Below, piece after piece: positions 48,051 through 56,014 of a stretch of 64,000 nucleotides of DNA. The position numbers were made by a program, and so were the translations under genes. This DNA comes from Companilactobacillus alimentarius DSM 20249 (GTDB taxonomy: Bacteria > Bacillota > Bacilli > Lactobacillales > Lactobacillaceae). The DNA lies in NCBI RefSeq assembly GCF_002849895.1, contig NZ_CP018867.1, positions 620,001 through 684,000 on the forward strand. Direction: 5' to 3'. The stretch's first letter is position 1. The number at the start of each line of letters is the position of its first letter. The notes beneath the pieces were generated by a model that saw only the letters and a program-made list of their open reading frames with translations, had not been told where the DNA came from and did no database searches.

Positions 48051-48569
48051 TTATTTATGGTGTTTTTTAATAAATTCTCCACGTCCACCGCTTTCTTCAA
48101 GTTGGTATCTCAATGGATTCTTCTTATAGAAGTCTTGGTGGTAGTCTTCGGCATCATAGAATGTTTTAGCAGGAAGAATTTGTGTAACGATAGGATCATC
48201 GTATTCTCCAGACTTTGCTAAAGCTTCTTTAGATTCCTCAGCGACTTCTTTTTGTTCCTCATTAGCATAATAGATCACTGGACGATAACTATCGCCACGA
48301 TCTTGGAATTGGCCAGTAGCATCTGTTGGATCAGCTACCTGCCAGTAAATTTCAACTAATTGTTTATAAGTAATAATGTCAGCATCAAAGGTAATCTTTA
48401 CAGCTTCAGTATGACCGGTCTTTCCAGTACATACTTCTTCATAAGTTGGATTTTCAACGTGTCCACCAGTATAACCTGAGACAACAGAAATAATACCTGG
48501 TTGTTGATCAAAAGGACTGACCATACACCAGAAACATCCGCCAGCGAAAATTGCAGTCTCTTTTTTCAT
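48051..48569 (-). CDS. msrA: Peptide methionine sulfoxide reductase A
   Basis: Reduces the S form of methionine sulfoxide in proteins. The 172-residue protein has the catalytic cysteine in FAGGCFWCM near residue 12, the family pattern [22 protein letters not shown] near residue 35 (interrupted here for brevity: GYTGG, then [12 protein letters not shown]) and [10 protein letters not shown] near residue 145. Its ATG directly follows the msrB stop codon, so the pair is one transcript for repair of both sulfoxide forms. Confidence 0.96.
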   Translation of the reverse strand: MKKETAIFAGGCFWCMVSPFDQQPGIISVVSGYTGGHVENPTYEEVCTGKTGHTEAVKITFDADIITYKQLVEIYWQVADPTDATGQFQDRGDSYRPVIYYANEEQKEVAEESKEALAKSGEYDDPIVTQILPAKTFYDAEDYHQDFYKKNPLRYQLEESGGRGEFIKKHHK

Positions 48570-49013
48570 CTATTCAACGTCCCCTTCTTCAACATACTTC
48601 TTATAATCTGAATATCCGTTTTCATCCATCTTTTCATATGGAACAAACTTTAAAGCAGCAGAGTTGATACAGTATCTTAAGCCACCCAATTCTTTAGGTC
48701 CATCGTTAAAGACATGACCCAAATGCGAATCAGCACCTTCACTTTTTACTTCAGTCCGTTCACGACTCAAACGAGTATCGCGACTTTCCTTTAGTTTGGC
48801 AATTGGTTCACTGAATGAAGGCCAACCGCATCCAGCGTCATACTTCTTAGCAGATGAAAACAATGGCTCACCGCTAGTGATATCGACATAAATACCCTTT
48901 TTGTAAAAATCATCGTACTTTCCACTGAAAGGACGTTCAGTCGCAGCGTTTTGAGTCACCTCATATTGTTCACTAGATAGACCTTCTAGATTCTTCTTGT
49001 ACTCACTTGCCAT
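48570..49013 (-). CDS. msrB: Peptide methionine sulfoxide reductase B
   Basis: Reduces the R form of methionine sulfoxide. The 147-residue protein contains [26 protein letters not shown] near residue 65, [11 protein letters not shown] near residue 98 and the catalytic-cysteine motif [11 protein letters not shown] near residue 115. The CxxC pairs that bind zinc in some MsrB proteins are not present. The start is the ATG at 49013, 7 nt after AAGGAGTG; the longer ATG at 49031 precedes that site. Confidence 0.96.
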   Translation of the reverse strand: MASEYKKNLEGLSSEQYEVTQNAATERPFSGKYDDFYKKGIYVDITSGEPLFSSAKKYDAGCGWPSFSEPIAKLKESRDTRLSRERTEVKSEGADSHLGHVFNDGPKELGGLRYCINSAALKFVPYEKMDENGYSDYKKYVEEGDVE

Positions 49014-49163
49014 AAAATCACTCCTTCTCATTAACTACAAGTTCTAGTATAAACATCAGAAATATTAAATCTACAAATATGCTCAGAAGCATACTGCCAC
49101 AGTTGAATCCATTGCTCAGTTGTGCACAATTTAAATAATTTTCTAATGTTGTTCTAAGTCTAC

Positions 49164-49180
49164 AACAATAGACTATTGTT
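49164..49180. promoter_or_regulatory. Perfect 17-bp palindrome upstream of msrB-msrA
   Basis: AACAATAG and CTATTGTT arms around a single base, located about 150 nt upstream of msrB and downstream of the aspS terminator. It may be an operator; no regulator can be named. Confidence 0.4.
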
Positions 49181-49210
49181 TGGCAATGGGTTGTAAAATT
49201 CTAAAAAATA

Positions 49211-49250
49211 AAAAAAGTTATCTAATTATTAATGCGATTAGATAACTTTT
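49211..49250. terminator. Terminator of hisS-aspS
   Basis: A perfect 14-bp stem (49213-49226 with 49237-49250), A-rich on the left so that the minus strand ends in a T-run, 14 nt after the aspS stop codon. The symmetric ends could also stop plus-strand transcripts. Confidence 0.9.
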
Positions 49251-49263
49251 CTACTATATCAAA

Positions 49264-51033
49264 TTAATCTTTTTTACTTACTTCAATTCCGAGGTCAACC
49301 AATTGTTGATCTGAAACTTCCAATGGAGCATGTGTCATTGGTTCTGTAGCGTTTGAATTCTTAGGGAATGCAATAACATCTCTGATATTGTCTTTGCCTG
49401 AGAGTAACATTGCAAATCTATCCAAACCAATAGCCAAGCCACCATGTGGAGGACAACCGTATTGCAAAGCATCCAAGAGGAAGCCAAATTGTTCATAAGC
49501 TTTTTCTTTGGTGAAGTTCAAAGCTTTCAACATCTTTTCTTGAATTTTGTAATCATGGATACGGATTGAGCCACCGCCAAGTTCGTAACCGTTTAAGACG
49601 ATATCATAACTTTGGGCGTAAGCCTTATGAGGATCTTCGCCATCATTTAGATAGTGAACATCTTCTTCATTAGGCATAGTGAATGGATGATGAGCAGCAG
49701 TCCAACGTTGAATACCTTCGTCATATTCAAACAATGGCCAATTAACAACCCAAATGAAGGCGAATTCTTTAGGATCGTAGAGATGTTGTTCTTTAGCAAT
49801 AGCTTTTCTCAAGTATCCTAAAGCGTCAGCAACAACCTTTTTATTGTCAGCAACGAATAATACTAAATCATTATTTTCAAGACCCAAACGCTCAACTAGA
49901 GCATCTTTGTGATCCTTGATGAATTTAGAAACGCCACCAGTCATATCGTCGTCGTTATACTTGAACCAAGCAAGCCCCTTAGCGCCAAAACGTTTGATAT
50001 ATTCTTGATAATTTTCAATATTCTTACGTGAATACTTATCGGCTGCATTCTTAACTACAATAGCTTTAACTTGACCGCCGTTATCAATGGTATTCTTGAA
50101 GACCTTGAACTCAGTATCTTTCAATACTTCATTTAAGTTCTGCAATTCCATACCGAAACGAACATCAGGCTTATCTGAACCATAGCGGTCCATTGCATCA
50201 TCCCAATCAATTCTTGGGAATGGTGTTTTAACCTCAATGCCCTTTTCGTCTTTCATAACACGGGCAATAAGTCCTTCAGTAACGGTCTGGATCTCCTTTT
50301 TGTTCATAAAGGAAGTCTCAAGATCAATTTGAGTGAACTCTGGTTGACGGTCTCCACGAAGATCTTCATCACGGAAACAATGTGCCAATTGGAAATAACG
50401 ATCGAATCCACCGACCATTAGCAATTGTTTGAACAATTGTGGTGACTGAGGCAAAGCGAAGAAACGTCCTGGATAAACACGTGAAGGAACAAGATAATCA
50501 CGAGCACCTTCTGGTGTTGATGGTGTCAAATTAGGTGTTTCGATGTCAATAAAACCATTTTCGTAGAGATATTCATTAACTGAATGCTTAATTTGAGCAC
50601 GAGTTCTGATTGCTTTTTGCATTTCCGGTCTACGAAGATCAAGGTAACGATACTTTAATTTAGTCTCTTCTGAAGAATCAATACCGTCTTTAATTTCAAA
50701 TGGTGGCGTTAATGACTTGTTAAGGATCTCAACCTTTTCAACAACAACTTCAACCTTACCAGTTGTCATTTCATCATTAGTAGCGCCTTCGCCACGTAAT
50801 CTTACAGTACCCAAAACATTAATAACATATTCTGATCTCAAAGTCTCAGCAATATCTAAGACATCTTGATGGTCAGTATTAAATACTAATTGAACAATTC
50901 CCTTATAATCTCTTAGATCAACAAAAACTAAGCCACCTAAATCTCGGCGACGTTGAACCCAACCATCTAGAGAAACTTTTTTACCGACATATTTCTCAGT
51001 AATATTACCGCAATAATCTGTTCGTTCTTCCAT
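49264..51033 (-). CDS. aspS: Aspartyl-tRNA synthetase
   Basis: Class IIb synthetase charging tRNA-Asp, 589 residues, the bacterial type. It has an N-terminal OB anticodon-binding domain ([20 protein letters not shown]), motif 2 [18 protein letters not shown] near residue 217, a GAD insert (about residues 290-420) and motif 3 [15 protein letters not shown] near residue 530. Whether it also charges tRNA-Asn cannot be read reliably here. It follows hisS by 3 nt in one T-box-controlled operon. Confidence 0.97.
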   Translation of the reverse strand: MEERTDYCGNITEKYVGKKVSLDGWVQRRRDLGGLVFVDLRDYKGIVQLVFNTDHQDVLDIAETLRSEYVINVLGTVRLRGEGATNDEMTTGKVEVVVEKVEILNKSLTPPFEIKDGIDSSEETKLKYRYLDLRRPEMQKAIRTRAQIKHSVNEYLYENGFIDIETPNLTPSTPEGARDYLVPSRVYPGRFFALPQSPQLFKQLLMVGGFDRYFQLAHCFRDEDLRGDRQPEFTQIDLETSFMNKKEIQTVTEGLIARVMKDEKGIEVKTPFPRIDWDDAMDRYGSDKPDVRFGMELQNLNEVLKDTEFKVFKNTIDNGGQVKAIVVKNAADKYSRKNIENYQEYIKRFGAKGLAWFKYNDDDMTGGVSKFIKDHKDALVERLGLENNDLVLFVADNKKVVADALGYLRKAIAKEQHLYDPKEFAFIWVVNWPLFEYDEGIQRWTAAHHPFTMPNEEDVHYLNDGEDPHKAYAQSYDIVLNGYELGGGSIRIHDYKIQEKMLKALNFTKEKAYEQFGFLLDALQYGCPPHGGLAIGLDRFAMLLSGKDNIRDVIAFPKNSNATEPMTHAPLEVSDQQLVDLGIEVSKKD

Positions 51034-51036
51034 ATT

Positions 51037-52308
51037 TTATCCCTCGATTTTCTTCAATTCTTCAGCCAAGTTTTCCAACGATACGCTCACTTGATCACCA
51101 GTAGCCATATTCTTGACATTAGCTGTATCGTTTTCCAGCTCAGTATCGCCAATTGTTACTGTATATCTAGCATTCAAATTATTGGCTGTTCGGAATTGAG
51201 CTTTAATTTTTCTTTGTAGATAATCTTTATCAGCTGAAAAGCCAGCTAAACGTAGATTTGATAAAATCTTAACCGATGCACGTTCTGCCTTATCGCCAAT
51301 TGTTACCAAATAAACATCTAGATTAGACTTTGTAGGCAAATCCTTATCCTTCAATAGCAACATCAAACGTTCTACACCAAGGCCAAAACCAATTCCTGGA
51401 GTTTGTGGTCCGCCCAACTCTTCGACTAGACCATTGTATCTTCCGCCAGCCAAGACTGTGATTTCTTTATTGTCAAAAACAGGATCCGTTACCATAAATT
51501 CAAAAATCGTATGATTATAGTAATCAAGTCCACGAACCATTGTAGAATCAACTTCATAATTGATTCCTAAATCTTCAAGCAATTGCTTCAAATAATCGAA
51601 ACGTTGACTGGAAGCATCATTTAAGTAATCCAAGATTGAAGGTGCGTTAGCAACGATTTTTTTATCATTTTCACCTTTACTATCAAGAATTCGTAAAGGA
51701 TTTTTTTCCAAACGAATTTGAGAATCTTCACTCAATTGGTCCTTAAATGGTGTGAAATAATCCACCAAGGCTTGATGATAATTAGCACGTGATTCGGGAT
51801 CGCCTAGAGTATTTATGGCTACCTTTAAATTCTTAATTCCCAAACGATTTAAGAATTCTAAACCAACGGAAATAATTTCCGCATCCAACTCCGGTGAATC
51901 TGATCCAAAAGCTTCTACACCGATTTGATGAAATTGACGTTGACGACCTGATTGAGGCCTTTCATAACGAAACATTGGTCCCTTGTACCAAACTTTATAA
52001 GGTTTTATTTGATCTGGTCCATAAAGTTTATTTTCCACATAAGCTCGGACAACACCAGCTGTTCCTTCTGGTCTCAAGGCAATGTGTCGATCACCTTTGT
52101 CATGGAAATCATACATTTCCTTTGAAACAATATCAGATGTATCGCCTGACGATCTTTCAAAGACATCGTATGATTCAAACATTGGAGTTCTAATTTCAGA
52201 AAAACGATATTTATCAAATGTATCTTTTGCGACAGACTCGACATATTGCCACTTTTCAGATTCTCCTGGCAAGATGTCCATAGTCCCCTTTGGTTTTTGA
52301 TAGCGCAT
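51037..52308 (-). CDS. hisS: Histidyl-tRNA synthetase
   Basis: Class II synthetase charging tRNA-His, 423 residues. It has [13 protein letters not shown] at the N-terminus, motif 2 [19 protein letters not shown] near residue 110, the histidine motifs [14 protein letters not shown] near residue 255 and [14 protein letters not shown], and motif 3 [15 protein letters not shown] near residue 305. The start is the ATG at 52308, after AAGGAGG; upstream in-frame codons belong to the T-box terminator. Confidence 0.97.
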   Translation of the reverse strand: MRYQKPKGTMDILPGESEKWQYVESVAKDTFDKYRFSEIRTPMFESYDVFERSSGDTSDIVSKEMYDFHDKGDRHIALRPEGTAGVVRAYVENKLYGPDQIKPYKVWYKGPMFRYERPQSGRQRQFHQIGVEAFGSDSPELDAEIISVGLEFLNRLGIKNLKVAINTLGDPESRANYHQALVDYFTPFKDQLSEDSQIRLEKNPLRILDSKGENDKKIVANAPSILDYLNDASSQRFDYLKQLLEDLGINYEVDSTMVRGLDYYNHTIFEFMVTDPVFDNKEITVLAGGRYNGLVEELGGPQTPGIGFGLGVERLMLLLKDKDLPTKSNLDVYLVTIGDKAERASVKILSNLRLAGFSADKDYLQRKIKAQFRTANNLNARYTVTIGDTELENDTANVKNMATGDQVSVSLENLAEELKKIEG

Positions 52309-52321
52309 AAATTCCTCCTTA

Positions 52322-52487
52322 ATAAAAAGCACCCCTGTCCAATTCAGACAAGGGTGCTTTTTGCACGGTACCACCTAGTTTTTTTGCTGCAGTTAACGCC
52401 TGCCAAACGATTAGAACGTCACGCACTTAATTGTTATCTGTTCTCAGCTTCCAGATTCTCTGTAAAACAATTATTTGTTTTCAATAT
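52322..52487 (-). promoter_or_regulatory. T-box riboswitch of hisS-aspS
   Basis: The T-box AGGTGGTACCGTGC lies at 52363-52376 (minus strand). It is followed by a terminator stem (52324-52339 with 52347-52362) ending in T residues, just before the hisS ribosome site. A short stem I is formed by 52466-52473 with 52428-52435 and an inner ATCTG/CAGAT hairpin. The specifier is not settled: AAC at 52433-52435 and GAC at 52418-52420 are candidates. The leader is compact. Confidence 0.85.
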
Positions 52488-52493
52488 ATTTAT

Positions 52494-52522
52494 AAACTAT
52501 CCGAAATAAACTATAAAGTCAA
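52494..52522 (-). promoter_or_regulatory. Promoter of the hisS-aspS T-box leader
   Basis: Minus strand: TTGACT (52517-52522), 17-bp spacer, TAGTTT (52494-52499). The -10 box is only moderately good. Confidence 0.55.
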
Positions 52523-52697
52523 GTCTGGTACGTTATTTATTGCAATTTTTTTGAAATTTTACTATATTAAGAAAAATATCGATAAATCGTTAATTTTTTT
52601 AGAGAAAAACTCCATTCTATCTTTTAAGTTAGCATTTTTTTCAGTAAGATATACTTATGTAGTAGTATGGTATTTATACCACAAAGGACTCAGTTCA

Positions 52698-53996
52698 ATG
52701 AAAAAAATTATAAAATTCTTCATTAAAAACCGGATTCTACTTTCTATCTTGTTATTGCTTACCTTATCGGGTTGGTCAACTGTCGCTCTAGCGAGTGCCA
52801 ATTCAGTTATTGTTCAATCCGATTCTGTCAACGTTCGAGTCGGACCAGGACTTGCTTACGCTAACATGGGGCAAGTAAAAAAAGGCGACAAATTAGCTAT
52901 TTTAGCCGAAAAAAACAAATGGTATCAAGTAAGATTATCTGGAGACAAAATTGGCTGGATTGCCAGCTGGTTGATTGACAATACTGAAGTAAGTTCAACA
53001 ACCAATAAAGTTGGAATTGTAAAAGTACCTAATACAACTGTTTTTAAAAGTGCCGATTCTAATAGTAACGTCTTAGGGACAATCGAACAGTCTGAAAAGG
53101 TAACCATAATGTATCAAGAACAAGACTGGACACAGATTCTTTATAACGGAACTGCTGGTTGGGTCAAGTCAAGTTTTATACAAGGGACTGAAAAGACCTC
53201 GGGTTCTACCAATACTTCTAATAATGACAATGGTATTAAAACTGTTACTGTTACACAATCCAGTACTAAAATCAGAATTGAACCTAATCAAAACGGTCGA
53301 GTGGTAAAATCGGTAAAAGTCGGTAAAAAGCTTGATTACTTGGGCAAAAATGGTAAATGGTATAAGGTCCGTGACTCTGATGGTACTGTCGGTTATGTCG
53401 CTAGTTGGGTAGTTACGGTCTCAGGTACTAAGAGCGCTGTTAAATCAGGTGCTACTAATATATCAGAAGCTACGATCGTAATTGACCCTGGTCATGGTGG
53501 CAATGATTCTGGTGCTGAATCGAAAAAGAATACCTTCGAAAAGAACTTTACTTTGAAATACGCCAAGGCAATCAAAGAACAACTTGAAAAAACTGGAGCC
53601 AATGTCATCTTGACTCGTTCAGGAGATGACAGTAAGTCTCTTGGCGCTCGTGCTCGATTATCAAGTAAGATTCAAGCCGATGCTTTCATCAGTTTACACT
53701 TTGATTCCAGTGCCCAAGCCAACTCTGGTTCTGGAGTAACCACTTACTATTACAACAAGAATAAAGATGGTGATCTAGCAAATGATATTAATAATCAGCT
53801 AAAGAGCTTGTCTATTGGTAATCGTGGAACAGCACGAAAAGATCTCTATGTATTGCATTACAATAGCCAACCGTCGGTATTGATCGAATTAGGCTATATT
53901 AATTCATCCAGTGACTATAAATACATCAATTCCAATTCTTACAAGGAAAAAGTTGCTCAGGATGTAACCAATGGTTTGAAAGAATATTTTAAATAA
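52698..53996 (+). CDS. Secreted N-acetylmuramoyl-L-alanine amidase with SH3b repeats
   Basis: Cell-wall hydrolase of 432 residues. It has an N-terminal signal or anchor segment (KNRILLSILLLLTLSGWSTV, ending ALASA at about residue 35), three bacterial SH3 repeats (about residues 37-97, 103-163 and 180-240; VNVRVGPG, TTVFKSADSNSNVLG and TKIRIEPNQNGRVVK) and a C-terminal Amidase_3 domain. Zinc and catalytic residues are seen in VIDPGHGGNDSG, NTFEKNF, ISLHFDSS and VLIELGYI. The start is the ATG at 52698, with AAAGGA upstream; the open frame further upstream is non-coding leader. Confidence 0.94.
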   Translation: MKKIIKFFIKNRILLSILLLLTLSGWSTVALASANSVIVQSDSVNVRVGPGLAYANMGQVKKGDKLAILAEKNKWYQVRLSGDKIGWIASWLIDNTEVSSTTNKVGIVKVPNTTVFKSADSNSNVLGTIEQSEKVTIMYQEQDWTQILYNGTAGWVKSSFIQGTEKTSGSTNTSNNDNGIKTVTVTQSSTKIRIEPNQNGRVVKSVKVGKKLDYLGKNGKWYKVRDSDGTVGYVASWVVTVSGTKSAVKSGATNISEATIVIDPGHGGNDSGAESKKNTFEKNFTLKYAKAIKEQLEKTGANVILTRSGDDSKSLGARARLSSKIQADAFISLHFDSSAQANSGSGVTTYYYNKNKDGDLANDINNQLKSLSIGNRGTARKDLYVLHYNSQPSVLIELGYINSSSDYKYINSNSYKEKVAQDVTNGLKEYFK

Positions 53997-54010
53997 TTAA
54001 TACTAAAAAG

Positions 54011-54055
54011 TACCAGTGCAGTAGCCTAGAATGGTTGCTACACTGGTATTTTTTT
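54011..54055 (+). terminator. Intrinsic terminator of the amidase gene
   Basis: An interrupted stem (54011-54025 with about 54037-54048, 3-nt bulge) followed by seven or more T residues. Confidence 0.75.
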
Positions 54056-54148
54056 ATGAAAATTTACAATTTCTAATAAAACTAGAATTAATGCTGCTCT
54101 AACTTTGTTATAATACTATTAACATTTCTTTGAGAGGACCTGTTGCAA

Positions 54149-54472
54149 ATGCATAGACTTAAAAATATCTTTCCTAAAAAAACTGTTCGTGATCTGTACG
54201 ATCAAGATGGAAATTTACCTAAATTATTCAGGACCTATAATCGACGTCAACTATTCGAATTAATTATTGGCTTAGCAACTGTCATGTTAGGCGGTTTAGG
54301 TATCCTTTTTCTAATACTTTCCCTACTTGATTTGTATGTTTTCTCATATACTCTAAATATTAGGAACATGTCAACCGGCGCCACTGTACTGATGGACAAA
54401 CCCGAATGGCAAAAATATCGTCAACTATACAAACAACAAGTCGCAAGCCATAAAAATAAAAAAACAATATAA
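54149..54472 (+). CDS. Small membrane protein, unknown
   Basis: A 107-residue protein with a basic N-terminal half, a long hydrophobic stretch at about residues 35-62 (IIGLATVMLGGLGILFLI and following) that could form one or two helices, and a soluble basic C-terminus containing DKPEWQKYRQLYKQQ. The start could be the ATG at 54149 or the TTG at 54143; GAGAGGA lies upstream of both. It has its own terminator. No family was recognised. Confidence 0.65.
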   Translation: MHRLKNIFPKKTVRDLYDQDGNLPKLFRTYNRRQLFELIIGLATVMLGGLGILFLILSLLDLYVFSYTLNIRNMSTGATVLMDKPEWQKYRQLYKQQVASHKNKKTI

Positions 54473-54474
54473 AT

Positions 54475-54535
54475 AGCGCCTATCAAGGTTCACAAAGACA
54501 ATTGTCTCGCGTGAATCTTAATAGGCGTTTTTTAA
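54475..54535 (+). terminator. Intrinsic terminator of the small membrane-protein gene
   Basis: A long 17-bp imperfect stem (54477-54493 with 54511-54527) with an inner palindrome AGACAATTGTCT in the loop and six T residues after it. Confidence 0.85.
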
Positions 54536-54544
54536 TCTAATTAA

Positions 54545-54937
54545 TTATTTATAAGGATGAACACAATCTGCCAAGCGAGACTGAATATAATTCAATTCCG
54601 TCTTTTTTAATTCCCGACTCTCTTTAATCGTTTTGACTAGTCCAAGGATTGTTTCTCTTTCAGTCGCATTATCTAAATCCAAACAATAGCCATTTCGACG
54701 CAAGAAATAATCCATTGCCGCAATTGCTGTCTGGACATTATATTTTTCAAAAATATCATCACAGATAATTGTACAAAACAGATGTGTCAAATAAACATTT
54801 AACTTATCAAATTGATTCAAAAACTCCATATTGCTCTGCAATCTTTTTTCACTGAATGTGATTTCTTCATTATTTTCTATCGCCAAATGGATTGCTACAA
54901 TTTGATCGTAAGTTAATTTTTCGAGTTTGTTTTCCAT
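54545..54937 (-). CDS. Doc/Fic-fold-like protein lacking the catalytic motif
   Basis: A 130-residue protein whose helical order resembles Doc-type Fic proteins: an opening LTYDQIVAIHLAIE, a central helix pair ending in AIAAMDYFLRRNGYCLD (compare the Doc FLxxNGYxL ending) and a C-terminal helix. In place of HPFxDGNKRT it reads DDIFEKYNVQT, so the catalytic histidine and the glycine-asparagine-lysine of the anion-binding loop are missing; only an asparagine is kept. AMP transfer or phosphorylation is therefore unlikely. It is the last gene of the rel-dtd-HAD operon, 13 nt after the phosphatase. The family assignment is inference. Confidence 0.55.
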   Translation of the reverse strand: MENKLEKLTYDQIVAIHLAIENNEEITFSEKRLQSNMEFLNQFDKLNVYLTHLFCTIICDDIFEKYNVQTAIAAMDYFLRRNGYCLDLDNATERETILGLVKTIKESRELKKTELNYIQSRLADCVHPYK

Positions 54938-54950
54938 ATTATTTCCTAAT

Positions 54951-55574
54951 TTAAATTATTTTTTTAATCTCTAAAAGATCATTCACGCGATAATCATAAG
55001 AAAAATCGACTGCTTGATTATTGAGTAAAATCGTCTTAGCCCCCACACTATGACCGAATTTAACATCAATTTCTCGATCGCCAACGACCCAAAGTTCGTC
55101 TCTTTTTAGATCATATTTATTGATCAAATAATTCAACATATCAGGATCTGGTTTGCGTTTGTAGCCATCGTCGACACTGATTATTTCCTTGAAGAAATGC
55201 TCAATTCCTAAGGATTTTGCTAAATCATAAATTGATTGATCTCGATGCGTAACGACAAATTGAATATAATGTTTTTCATCACAATATTTCAAAATATCTT
55301 TAATATGAGGAACAAGCGTAATCTTATCATGATACTCACTCTCGTAGTGATGATAAACTTTATAAAACAAATCCACCGCTTGATCAGGATTTTCCTGATC
55401 TTTTAATAAATCAGTTACAAATTTTCTAACTGAGGTTTTCTTTGATTCTTTAAAAATCGTATCTTTTGATAAACTAATACCAAAGTTTTCTCGTAGAGAT
55501 CTTTGCGTAGCATTGACAATCCCGGGATAACTATTAGCAATCGTATCATCAAAGTCCCAAACAATACTTTTCAT
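54951..55574 (-). CDS. HAD-family hydrolase (phosphoglycolate phosphatase-like)
   Basis: A 207-residue HAD subclass IA phosphatase: motif I WDFDDTIANS at the N-terminus with a helical cap, motif II VVTHRD near residue 108, motif III lysine in GYKRKPDPDML near residue 140 and motif IV VVGDREIDVKFG near residue 163. Substrates may be phosphoglycolate or other small phosphate esters. It starts 2 nt after dtd and belongs to the rel operon. Confidence 0.9.
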   Translation of the reverse strand: MKSIVWDFDDTIANSYPGIVNATQRSLRENFGISLSKDTIFKESKKTSVRKFVTDLLKDQENPDQAVDLFYKVYHHYESEYHDKITLVPHIKDILKYCDEKHYIQFVVTHRDQSIYDLAKSLGIEHFFKEIISVDDGYKRKPDPDMLNYLINKYDLKRDELWVVGDREIDVKFGHSVGAKTILLNNQAVDFSYDYRVNDLLEIKKII

Positions 55575-55576
55575 TT

Positions 55577-56014
55577 TTATCGCTCCATTAAAATAGTTAC
55601 TGGTCCATCATTAGTAAGTGACACTTGCATGTCAGCTCCAAATTCACCAGTTTCAACGTTTATATCATAATCACGCAAAGCATTATTAAATTGCTCATAT
55701 TTTTTACTGGAAGTCTCAAAATTCCCTGCTCCAATAAAACTTGGTCGGTTACCATGTTTAGTCTCGGCATAAAGGGTGAATTGGGATATTGAAAGAATCT
55801 CCCCACCAACATCTTTAATCGACAAATTCATTTTATCATCAGTATCCGAGAATATCCTCATATTGGCAATTTTTCGTGCCATATACTTGATTGTTTCATC
55901 ATTATCTTCATCAGCAAAAGCCACTAATAAACAAAATCCCTGATCAATTTGACCAAGGATTTTTTGATCCACAGTGACCTTAGCTTCAGAAACTCGTTGT
56001 ATAACAACTTTCAT
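55577..56014 (-). CDS. dtd: D-aminoacyl-tRNA deacylase
   Basis: Hydrolyses D-aminoacyl-tRNAs (and glycyl-tRNA-Ala) for translation proofreading. The 145-residue protein has the family start MKVVIQRVSEAKVTVD, the active-site motif ILSISQFTLYAETKHGNRPSF near residue 75 (read as LSISQFTLYA then GNRPSF) and the cross-subunit motif TNDGPVTI at the end. Its ATG overlaps the rel stop codon by one base; the rel-dtd pair is common in Firmicutes. Confidence 0.96.
   Translation of the reverse strand: MKVVIQRVSEAKVTVDQKILGQIDQGFCLLVAFADEDNDETIKYMARKIANMRIFSDTDDKMNLSIKDVGGEILSISQFTLYAETKHGNRPSFIGAGNFETSSKKYEQFNNALRDYDINVETGEFGADMQVSLTNDGPVTILMER

Noticed and set aside
52431-52697. N-terminal extension of the amidase reading frame
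   Set aside because: The first 89 codons overlap the T-box leader, lack a ribosome site and precede a normal signal segment that starts at 52698.
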